From an uncultured Prevotellaceae bacterium (GTDB lineage Bacteria > Bacteroidota > Bacteroidia > Bacteroidales > Bacteroidaceae): a DNA stretch of 64,000 nt. The stretch covers positions 20,401-84,400 of the forward strand of contig CAMVIM010000015.1 of the NCBI GenBank assembly GCA_947167515.1. The letters run 5' to 3'. Positions 25,487 to 37,262 of this stretch are shown here, piece after piece. The notes under the pieces were generated by a model. The model made no database searches, was not told the DNA's origin, and saw only the letters and a program-made list of their open reading frames with translations. The position numbers and the translations under genes are program-made. The stretch's first letter is position 1. Each line of letters starts with the position of its first letter.

Positions 25487-26473
25487 TCAGCGTCCTATCA
25501 TCTTGCGCAGACCGAAATAGAGGCTCTCCACATGAGAAAAAAGGAAATAGGAACGGAAGGGATAATAGCCCAACTTGACCTTGAGCCGCCAAGGGATGCG
25601 ATGCCCCTCAATGGTGGCAAGCATCTGGGCAAAGAGAGCCTGAATCTGCAGCTGTTCCTCTGGTGTGAAAGCAGCCAGATGCTTGTAGAAATAGCTGTAA
25701 CAGTCAATGAGGATGAGCCATCGGTGTGTCTCATAGAGATTGAGGATGTCCTGCTTGCCGTTCAAGGGCAAGGCTTCAATCTGGCGTTTCATGGAAAGAT
25801 TGGCTGTCATGTAGTCGAAACGGCGGATGGAGCAAGCCTTCGTCATGGAAGATGAGTGCTGACGGTAGTTGTAGCGTCCCTGACAGCGCACCACCTTGCG
25901 AGAATTGAGATAGTGCAGCCGGGTCGTGTTGTCGTCGCTATACAAAAGACATGTGTCATCGAAGGGGAAACGCTTGTAGAGGTCGGACTCTGCCACATAC
26001 AGCCCATGCAGCGACCAGTCGAGGCTGAGACGGAACGCCTCTTCCCCACTCCACTCCATGCGTTCGTCGGGGAAAGGATAGAGCCGTTCGCTTCCGTCGC
26101 TCTCCTCGCACATCACCAGATGAAGGACAGCACATTGCGCATTTTTGTCCTTCAGCGACTGATAGGCCTGCTCCAATGTGTCGGGTGCATACCAGTCATC
26201 GGCATCCAGCATGGCGATGTATTCGCCCCGAGCAAACTGAAGTCCCAAGTTTCGTGCCTTCGCCTGTCCGCTATTGGCAGGGGTGTGCAACACCTGAAAA
26301 CGCTGGTCGGCACGGGCATACTCCTGCAACAGAGCACAAGAGCCATCGGTGGAGCAATCGTCAATGCAGATGAACTGGCAATCGGTCAATGTCTGCCCAC
26401 GCAAGGAGTCCAGACACTGGCGCAGATATGCTTCCGCATTATACACAGGAGTGATCACCGTTACTTTCGCCAT
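25487..26473 (-). CDS. Family 2 glycosyltransferase
   Basis: 328 residues. GT-A fold: VTVITPVYNAEAYLRQCLDSL at the N-terminus, FICIDDCSTDGS (nucleotide-binding Asp) and YIAMLDADDWY with the DxD motif near residue 95. The C-terminal ~130 residues are the variable acceptor region. It transfers a sugar from a nucleotide donor to a cell-surface glycan. The start overlaps the end of the flippase gene by 13 bases, so they form one operon. Confidence 0.9.
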   Translation of the reverse strand: MAKVTVITPVYNAEAYLRQCLDSLRGQTLTDCQFICIDDCSTDGSCALLQEYARADQRFQVLHTPANSGQAKARNLGLQFARGEYIAMLDADDWYAPDTLEQAYQSLKDKNAQCAVLHLVMCEESDGSERLYPFPDERMEWSGEEAFRLSLDWSLHGLYVAESDLYKRFPFDDTCLLYSDDNTTRLHYLNSRKVVRCQGRYNYRQHSSSMTKACSIRRFDYMTANLSMKRQIEALPLNGKQDILNLYETHRWLILIDCYSYFYKHLAAFTPEEQLQIQALFAQMLATIEGHRIPWRLKVKLGYYPFRSYFLFSHVESLYFGLRKMIGR

Positions 26474-27975
26474 AGCCTCTTCTTCAAATTAGAGATGATG
26501 TGTGTCCTATTCTTCATGACGGCAAAGGAAATCGCCGCCGATGCCAGCATTGCCACAGCCGTCACCACCTTCATCCACCAGCCCATCTGCAACGCCGAAA
26601 AGACGGCCACCGAGAAACAGAGCAACTGCACGAGGTAAATCTTCAGTCGGTTGACATTCAGACGGAAACGGTACTTGATGGCATAGACGAGGTGGATGGA
26701 AAGCATGTCCAGCGCCCCTGCCACCGACAGTGCCCAACCTGCACCCGACAATCCCCAGAACTTGTACGCATAGGGAATGGCAAGCGCTATGAAAATGTCA
26801 TATATCAACTCCGTCAACATATACATGCTTGAGTCGCCCTTAGCCAAGGCCAAATAGGAAACAGGCAAAGTGAAAGCCCTGAAAAACACATAGAAAGTGG
26901 CACATATTGCCATCGGCACCGCATCGACAAATTTGGAAGAGAAAAGCAACGGCACGAGGACAGGCATGGCCAGAACGAAGAGTGCCAACATGGGTGCCAC
27001 CAGGAGCACACCCACTTCCATCTGCTGATTGACGGTCTGGTTCATGCGCCGCAAATCATGCTGAGCAGCCGAGAGGCGTGGGAAATAATCGGCTTCGAAA
27101 GCCACAAAAATGAGGTTGGAGTAGCTGACAGCAAGCGTGTATCCACTGGTGTAAAGCCCCACATCGTTCAAGTCGCCAAAATGCAGAATCAACGTGCGGA
27201 TAACATACTCAGCCCCCTGTCCGAAAATGCCGGCAACAATGAATCCGAGACCCAGCCGAAGCATCGGAAGACCTTGGGCATAGACGGATTGTGAGAAAAG
27301 CGACACGTGCCAAGGAACCACCTTGCCCGAATAGTGCAGATGGATGGCCATCGTCACGATGCTGCACAGCACCAACGAATAGATCACTCCGTCCATTCGC
27401 CAAAAATAGTAGATGGGAGCAGATAAAATGAACGTGGCCAACGCACCAAACACAGAGATGAGCGCCACCTTCTTCAGTTTCTTCAGCCCCTTCAGAATGG
27501 CCATCTCACCTCCCTGAATGGTCAGCAGACACACCGACAAGGAGAGAAGCGCAAAGTGCCACGTGTAGTCCTCCGTCTCAAATGTCCAGAGACTCAGTCC
27601 CTTGCACAAGGCCAACGCTACCAGCAGTCCCAACAATCCAGCAAGCAAACACCATGTGCGAACTGTGCGCACCAAGTTCTGTATCTCTGCCTCTGAACCA
27701 CAATCGGACAACTCCGCCACATGCTTGACCGCGCTGAACGAAATGCCAAAATCGGTTGACTGACTGATGAGCTTAACGGCATTGTTAAAAAGATTGATCA
27801 ATGCCACACCCGATGGACCCAGAAGCTCCGACACAACCTTGTTCCTCACCACGGCAACAAGCATCATGATGCCCTGAACCCCTCCGAATAGCCCTGTGTA
27901 CTTAATCACATGGTCGTAGGTTGCATCCGTCTCTTTCGGAGAGTCAATGAGTTTATGAGGAGTTTCTTCTGCCAT
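26461..27975 (-). CDS. Polysaccharide (O-antigen type) flippase, Wzx/MATE-like
   Basis: 504 residues from ATG 27975, chosen because the minus-strand -7 box TATCTTTG (27993-28000) lies just upstream; an open frame extends to 28047 through the promoter. About 12 membrane helices follow a short cytoplasmic start. GLFGGVQGIMMLVAVVRNKVVSELLGPSGVALINL matches the first helices of Bacteroidota Wzx proteins. It moves lipid-linked oligosaccharides across the inner membrane, in an operon with the glycosyltransferase at 25487. Confidence 0.85.
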   Translation of the reverse strand: MAEETPHKLIDSPKETDATYDHVIKYTGLFGGVQGIMMLVAVVRNKVVSELLGPSGVALINLFNNAVKLISQSTDFGISFSAVKHVAELSDCGSEAEIQNLVRTVRTWCLLAGLLGLLVALALCKGLSLWTFETEDYTWHFALLSLSVCLLTIQGGEMAILKGLKKLKKVALISVFGALATFILSAPIYYFWRMDGVIYSLVLCSIVTMAIHLHYSGKVVPWHVSLFSQSVYAQGLPMLRLGLGFIVAGIFGQGAEYVIRTLILHFGDLNDVGLYTSGYTLAVSYSNLIFVAFEADYFPRLSAAQHDLRRMNQTVNQQMEVGVLLVAPMLALFVLAMPVLVPLLFSSKFVDAVPMAICATFYVFFRAFTLPVSYLALAKGDSSMYMLTELIYDIFIALAIPYAYKFWGLSGAGWALSVAGALDMLSIHLVYAIKYRFRLNVNRLKIYLVQLLCFSVAVFSALQMGWWMKVVTAVAMLASAAISFAVMKNRTHIISNLKKRLWRK

Positions 27976-27992
27976 TTTCAAAAAATATCGTG

Positions 27993-28031
27993 CAAAGATA
28001 CCGCTTTTTTCTTGAATAATGACTAATTTTG
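27993..28031. promoter_or_regulatory. Divergent promoters of the flippase and dehydrogenase genes
   Basis: Minus strand -7 box TATCTTTG at 27993-28000 (flippase); plus strand -7 box TAATTTTG at 28024-28031 (dehydrogenase, 18 bases before the ATG). The boxes are only 23 bases apart, so the two promoters probably compete. Confidence 0.65.
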
Positions 28032-28049
28032 CACCGAAAACATTCACTT

Positions 28050-29003
28050 ATGAAAATAGTTATACTCGACGCATACACCGTGGACCAAGGCGAACTCTCT
28101 TGGGACGGACTGAAAGAACTGGCCGACGTGGAGGCCTACGAACGCACCTCACCCGATGAGGTGATTGCCCGATGCAAGGGCGCAGAAATGGTGCTCACCA
28201 ACAAGGTGGTGCTTGATGCATCCGTGCTCAACATGCTGCCACGCCTGCAATACATCGGCGTGCTCGCCACTGGCTATAACGTAGTGGACCTCGAAGTGGC
28301 CAGCCGCCAAAACATCGTGGTGACCAACATCCCCGCCTACTCCACTGAGAGCGTGGCACAGATGGTCTTCTGCCATCTGCTCAACATCGTCAGCCACGTC
28401 GATTATTACGCCATCGAAAACCGCTCAGGCCGTTGGAGCAACTCGCCCGACTTCTGCTATCTTGACCACGACCTCATTGAACTCAACGGCAAGAAGATGG
28501 GCATCGTCGGACTTGGCAACACAGGCATGGCCACCGCTCGCATCGCCACAGCGTTCGGACTTCAAGTCTTGGCCTACACCTCCAAAGACGAGGACAACCT
28601 CCCCTACGGCATCAAGAAAGTGGACCTCGACACTCTCTTCGAGCAATGCGACATAGTTTCCCTTCACTGCCCCCTCACCGAGGACACCCTTCATCTCGTC
28701 AATGCCGAACGACTCGCCACCATGAAGTCCTCTGCCATCCTCATCAACACAGGCAGAGGTCCCCTCGTCGATGATGCAGCCGTGGCCGAAGCCCTCAACA
28801 GCGACCAGCTTGCTGCCTACGGAGCCGACGTCATCACCACCGAGCCACCCGCAGCCGACAATCCCCTCCTCTCTGCCAAAAACTGCTATCTCACCCCCCA
28901 TATTGCCTGGGCAACACGCGAGGCGAGACAGCGACTCATCAGCATCTGTACTGAAAACGTCAGAGCCTATCTGGATGGAGAACCGATGAATCAGGTGAAT
29001 TGA
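28050..29003 (+). CDS. D-2-hydroxyacid dehydrogenase (glycerate dehydrogenase-like)
   Basis: 317 residues from ATG 28050 (MKIVILDAYTVDQGELSW); upstream in-frame codons overlap the promoter. The NAD-binding Rossmann motif is GIVGLGNTGMATARIATAFG. Substrate-site Arg, Glu and His are in INTGRGPLVDD, ADVITTEPP and LTPHIAWAT, the conserved order. It fits the hydroxypyruvate/glycerate dehydrogenase branch; substrate is inferred. It is divergent from the flippase gene and followed by a bidirectional terminator. Confidence 0.88.
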   Translation: MKIVILDAYTVDQGELSWDGLKELADVEAYERTSPDEVIARCKGAEMVLTNKVVLDASVLNMLPRLQYIGVLATGYNVVDLEVASRQNIVVTNIPAYSTESVAQMVFCHLLNIVSHVDYYAIENRSGRWSNSPDFCYLDHDLIELNGKKMGIVGLGNTGMATARIATAFGLQVLAYTSKDEDNLPYGIKKVDLDTLFEQCDIVSLHCPLTEDTLHLVNAERLATMKSSAILINTGRGPLVDDAAVAEALNSDQLAAYGADVITTEPPAADNPLLSAKNCYLTPHIAWATREARQRLISICTENVRAYLDGEPMNQVN

Positions 29004-29017
29004 TTCCATCCGAAGGC

Positions 29018-29095
29018 ATTTTCATTCGCTCCCAAAGGCGGAAATTAACATTCTCCTAAAGATGGGATTTCACGCTCTCCCGAAGGTGAACATCC
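29018..29095 (+). repeat. Three degenerate ~26-bp repeats after the dehydrogenase gene
   Basis: Three imperfect copies of a word resembling CATTCGCTCCCAAAGGCGGAA run in tandem: TTCGCTCCCAAAGGCGGAAA, TTCTCCTAAAGATGGGATTT and CGCTCTCCCGAAGGTGAACA. They are too divergent for a satellite and have no coding frame. Confidence 0.5.
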
Positions 29096-29118
29096 CTTTT
29101 TCCATTCTTTATATATAA

Positions 29119-29162
29119 AAGTGAGCCCCATAAGTTTCTTGTCAAACTTTTGGGGCTCACTT
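29119..29162. terminator. Bidirectional terminator between dehydrogenase and lacZ
   Basis: AAGTGAGCCCCA (29119-29130) pairs perfectly with TGGGGCTCACTT (29151-29162); the inner AAGTTT/AAACTT can extend the stem. The two flanking genes converge. Confidence 0.85.
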
Positions 29163-29210
29163 CATTACGACACACCATCCAAATGAAGTGTGCGAGAGGG
29201 TTTGCTTAGC

Positions 29211-32423
<3,213 letters not shown>

Positions 32424-32488
32424 TTATTGTTATGTAAAAAACTTTTGTTTCTCCAATGCAGGCCTTCGCTTGAAGCCGTTATCGTTGG

Positions 32489-32520
32489 CAAAGTTAGCAC
32501 AAACTATCTATAGCACCAAA
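32489..32520 (-). promoter_or_regulatory. lacZ promoter
   Basis: On the minus strand TAACTTTG (32489-32496) is the -7 box and TTTG (32517-32520) the -33 box, 20 bases apart. The leader to the ATG at 32408 is about 75 bases. Confidence 0.7.
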
Positions 32521-32586
32521 CAAAAAGCACTTTTTTCGACTCATGCTGGGTGAGAAAGCCTTTTGAGAAGTGGCGAAAGCACCGCT

Positions 32587-33060
32587 TCATTCGTGATGAT
32601 AAGGCTCTCCCTTCATGATGGTCATGGCTCGATAGAGTTGCTCCACAAAGATGAGTCGCACCATCTGATGCGAGAAGGTCATCTTGGAGAGCGAGAGTTG
32701 TTCGTTGGCTTTGGCATAGACATCGGGAGAGAAGCCGTAGGGACCTCCGATGATGAAGACCAACCGCTTGCCAACGGTCTGCATCTTCTGTTCCATCCAT
32801 CGGGAGAACTCCACACTACGCAATTCCTTTCCATGCTCGTCGAGCAGCACCACATGGTCGCCTGCCTGCAACTGCTTCTGTATCAGTTCTCCCTCCTGTT
32901 GTTTTTGCTGATCGGCAGAGAGATTCTTGGTGTTCTTCAGTTCAGGGATGGTAACGATGTCGAAACCCACGTAGTGCTTCACCCGTGCGGCATAGTCATC
33001 AATCAGTTCGACGAAATGTTTGTTGACGGTCTTTCCGACCAAAAGAAGTGTTATTCGCAT
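32587..33060 (-). CDS. rlmH: 23S rRNA (pseudouridine1915-N3)-methyltransferase RlmH
   Basis: 157 residues, full length. SPOUT-family knot: IGGPYGFSPDVY, LSLSKMTFSHQMVRLIFVEQ and YRAMTIMKGEPYHH, the diagnostic C-terminus of RlmH. It methylates pseudouridine 1915 in helix 69 of 23S rRNA using SAM. It lies 82 bp after the relA stop, in the same direction. Confidence 0.96.
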   Translation of the reverse strand: MRITLLLVGKTVNKHFVELIDDYAARVKHYVGFDIVTIPELKNTKNLSADQQKQQEGELIQKQLQAGDHVVLLDEHGKELRSVEFSRWMEQKMQTVGKRLVFIIGGPYGFSPDVYAKANEQLSLSKMTFSHQMVRLIFVEQLYRAMTIMKGEPYHHE

Positions 33061-33142
33061 GAAGAGTCTTTGAAAATGAGGATGATGAGAGGTTTGCCCT
33101 CGTCATTTCGTTATAACGTAATTCCGTTCACTTAAAATTCCG

Positions 33143-35365
33143 CTATCGTGCCACATTCTTCACGCCCTTCACCGTAGAGAGTTTCTTGATGAGTTGAGTG
33201 AGCTGGTTCTGGTCATCAATCATCACCGTCAGGGTGCCTGAGAAAAGCCCGTCCTCCGATGATTGGATGCTGATGCCGCGCAGCATCACGTTTTTCTCCT
33301 TGTTGATGATGGAGGTGATGTTGTTGACGATGCCGATGTCATCATGTCCCACCACATGCAGAGCCACAGGGTATTGCTTCGAGCCTTTGCCCGCCCATCG
33401 TGCACGGAGCACACGATAGCTCATGCGGTCGCGAAGCAACTGCGCGTTAGGACAGTCCATGCGGTGTACCTTGATGCCCCGATTGACCGTGACGAAGCCA
33501 AACACCTCGTCACCATAGATGGGGTTGCAGCATTTGGCAAGGCTGTAATCCACGCCTTTCAGGTTGTTGTCCAGCACCAGCACATCGGCATTGCCCTGTG
33601 CGCGGTCGTCCTGCACGTTGGCCACATAGTTGCCGGCACTGCGCTGCTCGGTGGAGAAGGCGCCGGGGTTGGCATCGCGTTCCTGCAATTCCAGATACTG
33701 CTCGACGACAGTGTTCACGTCGAGCGCATCCTCTGCAATGGCCTTGTAGAACTCGGTCACGTGCTTATAGCCCATGCGCTTGATGAGGCGCATCATGATG
33801 GACTCTTCGGGTTCAATCTTCTTGTTCTTGAACTTCCGTTCCAACGCCTCTTTCGCAAAGGTGGAGACCTGCATCTCCTGTTCGGTCAGCGACTGCCGAA
33901 TCTTTGCCCTTGCTTTCGGAGTGATGGCAATGTTGAGCCAGTCGCGTTTGGGCAACTGCTTCTGCGAAGTGAGGATTTCCACTTGGTCGCCACTCTGCAA
34001 CTCCGTGCGGATGTGCACGTTCTTGCCGTTCACCTTGCCACCTGTGCAGTGGGCACCCACATTGGTATGTATCTGAAAGGCGAAATCGAGCACCGTCGCA
34101 CCCTTGGGCAGTTTGAAGAGGTCACCTTTTGGGGTGAAGACAAACACCTCGTCGCTGTACAAGTCCACCTTGAAGCGATCTATCAGCTGGGCATCGCTCT
34201 CGACCTCATGACTTTCCAATGCCAGACGGATGTCCTTCAGCCAGTCCTCCAGCTTGCTGCCGCTGTCCTTCACGCCCTTGTAGCGCCAATGGGCAGCCAA
34301 GCCGCGCTCGGCAATCTCGTCCATGCGCTCGGTGCGAATCTGAATCTCCACCCACTTGCCCTCTGGCCCCATCACCGTGATGTGCAGCGACTCGTAGCCG
34401 TTGGACTTAGGCACACTCAGCCAGTCGCGGAGCCGCTTCGGATTGGGGCGATACATGTCGGTCACGATGCCGAACACCTGCCAGCAGTCCTGCTTTTCCC
34501 GTTCGGGCAGAGAGTCGAGAATCACGCGGATGGCAAAGAGGTCATAGATGCCCTCAAACTTGCACTTCTGCTTCTTCATCTTCTGCCAGATGGAGTGAAT
34601 GGACTTGGTTCTTCCCTTGATGTGGAACTTCAGTCCCGCCTCCTTCAGTTTCTCCTCAATCGGGCCGATGAAGTTGGCGATGTAGCGGTCGCGGGCAGCC
34701 CTTGTCTCGTTCAGTTTCTCCTTAATCATATAGAAGACATCAGGCTCCAGATACTTGAGCGAGAGGTCTTCCAGTTCGCGCTTGATGAGGTAGAGTCCCA
34801 ACTTGTGGGCCAGCGGCGCATAGAGATGTGCCGCCTCCGTTGCCACACGGGTGCGCTCCTCAATCTCTCCCCTGTCCTTGATTTGCCGCATCAGGTTCAC
34901 ACGGTCGGCGATGATGATGAAGATGACCCTCATGTCCTCGGCAAACGACAGCAGCAGGTCGCGGAAGTTCTCCGTCTCGATGGAGGGGTTCTTGGCATAC
35001 AACTCATTCACATGCAGCAGTCCGTGGATGATGCTGGCCACATCGTCGCCAAACGCTCCCTTCACCTCTGCAATCGTCACCACGCCCATCTCCACACATC
35101 CGTGGAGCAGGATGCTCACGATGGAAGCGCGGTTCAGTCCAATCTCCTCCGCCGTGATGACAGCCGTCTGCAGGTCGAACAGAATGGGGTTCAGTCCGAA
35201 CTTGTCGCGATGCAGGTGACCCGTCTCGGCGGCCTTCAATATGATTTCCTTGATTTTGCGGAAGTCGTCAGGATTCAGCACATCAGCCACCAACGCCTGC
35301 AGCCGCTTCACCGTATCCAGCATCGCCTGCCGTTCTTCCGCTCCTAAAGTCATTATTTCATCCAT
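33143..35365 (-). CDS. relA: RelA/SpoT family (p)ppGpp synthetase with degenerate hydrolase domain
   Basis: 740 residues from ATG 35365; the frame stays open to 35548 but runs through the promoter and repeat. HD domain (~40-190): the metal motif HDxxED is replaced by HGCVEM (88-93), and the usual LADRLHNMR reads IADRVNLMR, so hydrolysis is unlikely. The synthetase domain (~235-400) is complete, with RTKSIHSIWQKM, YDLFAIRVI, NGYESLHITV and EIQIRT. TGS domain ~440-500, ACT domain at the C-terminus. It is therefore probably a RelA-type ppGpp synthetase for stringent response. -7 box TACCTTTG at 35405-35412. Confidence 0.92.
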   Translation of the reverse strand: MDEIMTLGAEERQAMLDTVKRLQALVADVLNPDDFRKIKEIILKAAETGHLHRDKFGLNPILFDLQTAVITAEEIGLNRASIVSILLHGCVEMGVVTIAEVKGAFGDDVASIIHGLLHVNELYAKNPSIETENFRDLLLSFAEDMRVIFIIIADRVNLMRQIKDRGEIEERTRVATEAAHLYAPLAHKLGLYLIKRELEDLSLKYLEPDVFYMIKEKLNETRAARDRYIANFIGPIEEKLKEAGLKFHIKGRTKSIHSIWQKMKKQKCKFEGIYDLFAIRVILDSLPEREKQDCWQVFGIVTDMYRPNPKRLRDWLSVPKSNGYESLHITVMGPEGKWVEIQIRTERMDEIAERGLAAHWRYKGVKDSGSKLEDWLKDIRLALESHEVESDAQLIDRFKVDLYSDEVFVFTPKGDLFKLPKGATVLDFAFQIHTNVGAHCTGGKVNGKNVHIRTELQSGDQVEILTSQKQLPKRDWLNIAITPKARAKIRQSLTEQEMQVSTFAKEALERKFKNKKIEPEESIMMRLIKRMGYKHVTEFYKAIAEDALDVNTVVEQYLELQERDANPGAFSTEQRSAGNYVANVQDDRAQGNADVLVLDNNLKGVDYSLAKCCNPIYGDEVFGFVTVNRGIKVHRMDCPNAQLLRDRMSYRVLRARWAGKGSKQYPVALHVVGHDDIGIVNNITSIINKEKNVMLRGISIQSSEDGLFSGTLTVMIDDQNQLTQLIKKLSTVKGVKNVAR

Positions 35366-35793
35366 ATCTTTGCGTTTGTTTCGGTTTCCCGTGGGAAAAC
35401 TTTGCAAAGGTAATGAAAAAAAAGAAGAACAGCCACTTCCTGACGAATATTTTTTCATTTTCCAGTCCACTTCCACAGCCTCAAAATCGGTCTGAGTCAC
35501 ACCCCATACAGGGGTCTGAGTCACACCTATGGTAGGGGTGTGAGTCACACCGATTTTGAGGCACTGAAAGGAGGATTGGAGCGGTTGGCGAAAGATGCCG
35601 CCAATGACACAGGAAGAAAAGTCATTTCAGCCGCTACAAAGCATCAAAAAACGGGGCGAAACCGCAATTTGTGAGGCGAAATGTTGGCAGTGTGGGAAAA
35701 AAGTAGTTTCTTTGCATCATGCGAGTGGAAAGACTGCTTTCTGCACACACTTTTATCAACACTCCAAACCATTCATCATAAACACTAAAATCT
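35366..35793. promoter_or_regulatory. Divergent intergenic region relA/uxaC
   Basis: 428 bp. Minus strand TACCTTTG (35405-35412) for relA; the repeat at 35478-35562; no clear plus-strand promoter for uxaC and no supported gene in the remainder. Confidence 0.6.
35478..35562. repeat. Interspersed palindromic repeat, copy 2 (GGTGTGA-CTCACACC family)
   Basis: 85 bp. The ends are inverted repeats: GCCTCAAAATCGGTCTGAG at the left and a near-perfect reverse complement ending in CGATTTTGAGGC at the right (24 of 26 positions match). Inside are two more GAGTCACACC words. The copy at 9492-9569 has the same core and the same right end (CGATTT-GAGG). Confidence 0.85.
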
Positions 35794-37212
35794 ATGAAAC
35801 CTTTTATGGACGAGAACTTCCTGCTGCAGAGCGAAACTGCACAGAAGTTGTATCATGAGCATGCGGCCAAGATGCCGATTATCGACTACCACTGCCATTT
35901 GGTGCCTCAGATGGTGGCAGAGAACAAGCGTTTTGAATCCATCACCCAGATTTGGCTGGGAGGCGACCACTACAAGTGGCGCGCCATGCGTTCCAACGGT
36001 GTGAACGAGCGTTTCTGCACAGGCAAGGACACCAGCGACTGGGAGAAGTTCGAGAAATGGGCTGAAACGGTGCCTTACACCTTCCGCAACCCCCTCTACC
36101 ACTGGACCCACCTGGAGCTGAAGACCGCTTTCGGCATCAACAAGACGCTCAATCCGGAGAATGCCCGCGAAATCTTCGACGAGTGCAACGAGCAAATCAA
36201 GAACGACCCCAAGTTCACGCCTCGGGGACTGATGAAGCACTACAACGTAGAGACCGTCTGCACCACCGACGACCCTGTGGACTCGCTCGAATGGCACAAG
36301 CTGGTGGCTGCCGACCCCACGATGGAAACGAAGATGCTGCCTGCATGGCGTCCCGACAAAGCCATGGCTGTCGAAGTGCCTGCCAACTTCAAGGCATACG
36401 TGGATAAGCTCTCCGAGGTGAGCGGCAAAAGCATCAACGGCTTCAACGATTACATCGATGCGTTGCAGGCACGTCACGACTTCTTCGCCTCGATGGGCTG
36501 CAAACTTTCCGACCACGGCATTGAGGAATTTTATGCCGAGGACTACACCGACACAGAAATCAAGGCTATCTTTGACAAGGTGTATGGAGGCAAGAATCTG
36601 ACCCAGGAAGAGGTGCTGAAATTCAAGTCGGCCATGATGTACATCTTCGCCGTTCAAGATGCCGAAGCAGGTTGGGCACAGCAGTTCCACTACGGTGCCA
36701 TCCGCGACAATAACTCAAAGATGTTCAAGCAATTGGGTCCCGACACCGGATTTGATTCTATAGGCGAATTCAACACCGCCAAAAAGTGTTCAAAATTCCT
36801 CGACCGACTGAACGCCGAGGGCAAGCTGGCCAAGACCATCCTCTACAACCTGAACCCCTGCGCCAACGAGGTGCTGGCCACGATGCTGGGCAACTTCCAA
36901 GACGGTTCCTGCCCAGGAAAGATACAGTGGGGTTCGGGCTGGTGGTTCCTCGACCAGAAGGACGGCATGACCAAACAGATGAACGCCCTTTCACTGCTCG
37001 GACTGCTGAGCCGCTTTGTGGGCATGCTCACCGACTCGCGTTCGTTCCTCTCCTACCCCCGCCACGAGTACTTCCGCCGCATCCTGTGCAACCTCGTTGC
37101 CACCGACATCGAAAATGGCGAGGTGCCCTACGTCGGCTATGAAGAGAAGCGCGTGAACCAGATGATAGAAGACATTGCCTACAACAACGCGAAAAACTAT
37201 TTCAACTTCTGA
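35794..37212 (+). CDS. uxaC: Glucuronate isomerase UxaC
   Basis: 472 residues, full length. MPIIDYHCHLVPQMVA near residue 29 (HxH metal site), TDDPVDSLEWH and NPCANEVLATMLGNFQDG are UxaC signatures of this amidohydrolase-like family. Converts D-glucuronate to D-fructuronate (and galacturonate to tagaturonate) for hexuronate catabolism. No other uronate gene lies in the window; downstream is the unrelated trmN6 gene. Confidence 0.95.
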   Translation: MKPFMDENFLLQSETAQKLYHEHAAKMPIIDYHCHLVPQMVAENKRFESITQIWLGGDHYKWRAMRSNGVNERFCTGKDTSDWEKFEKWAETVPYTFRNPLYHWTHLELKTAFGINKTLNPENAREIFDECNEQIKNDPKFTPRGLMKHYNVETVCTTDDPVDSLEWHKLVAADPTMETKMLPAWRPDKAMAVEVPANFKAYVDKLSEVSGKSINGFNDYIDALQARHDFFASMGCKLSDHGIEEFYAEDYTDTEIKAIFDKVYGGKNLTQEEVLKFKSAMMYIFAVQDAEAGWAQQFHYGAIRDNNSKMFKQLGPDTGFDSIGEFNTAKKCSKFLDRLNAEGKLAKTILYNLNPCANEVLATMLGNFQDGSCPGKIQWGSGWWFLDQKDGMTKQMNALSLLGLLSRFVGMLTDSRSFLSYPRHEYFRRILCNLVATDIENGEVPYVGYEEKRVNQMIEDIAYNNAKNYFNF

Positions 37213-37262
37213 CCAGCCCACGCGCTGGGCGTTTTTTCTAACTATCAGTCACAAAGAGAACA

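Noticed and set aside
33263..35347. 694-codon open frame on the plus strand
   Set aside because: Antisense to relA, whose domains are unmistakable; its composition is that of a reverse-complement frame.
35595..35858. 87-codon frame overlapping the start of uxaC
   Set aside because: Overlaps the strongly supported uxaC start in another frame and has no domain.
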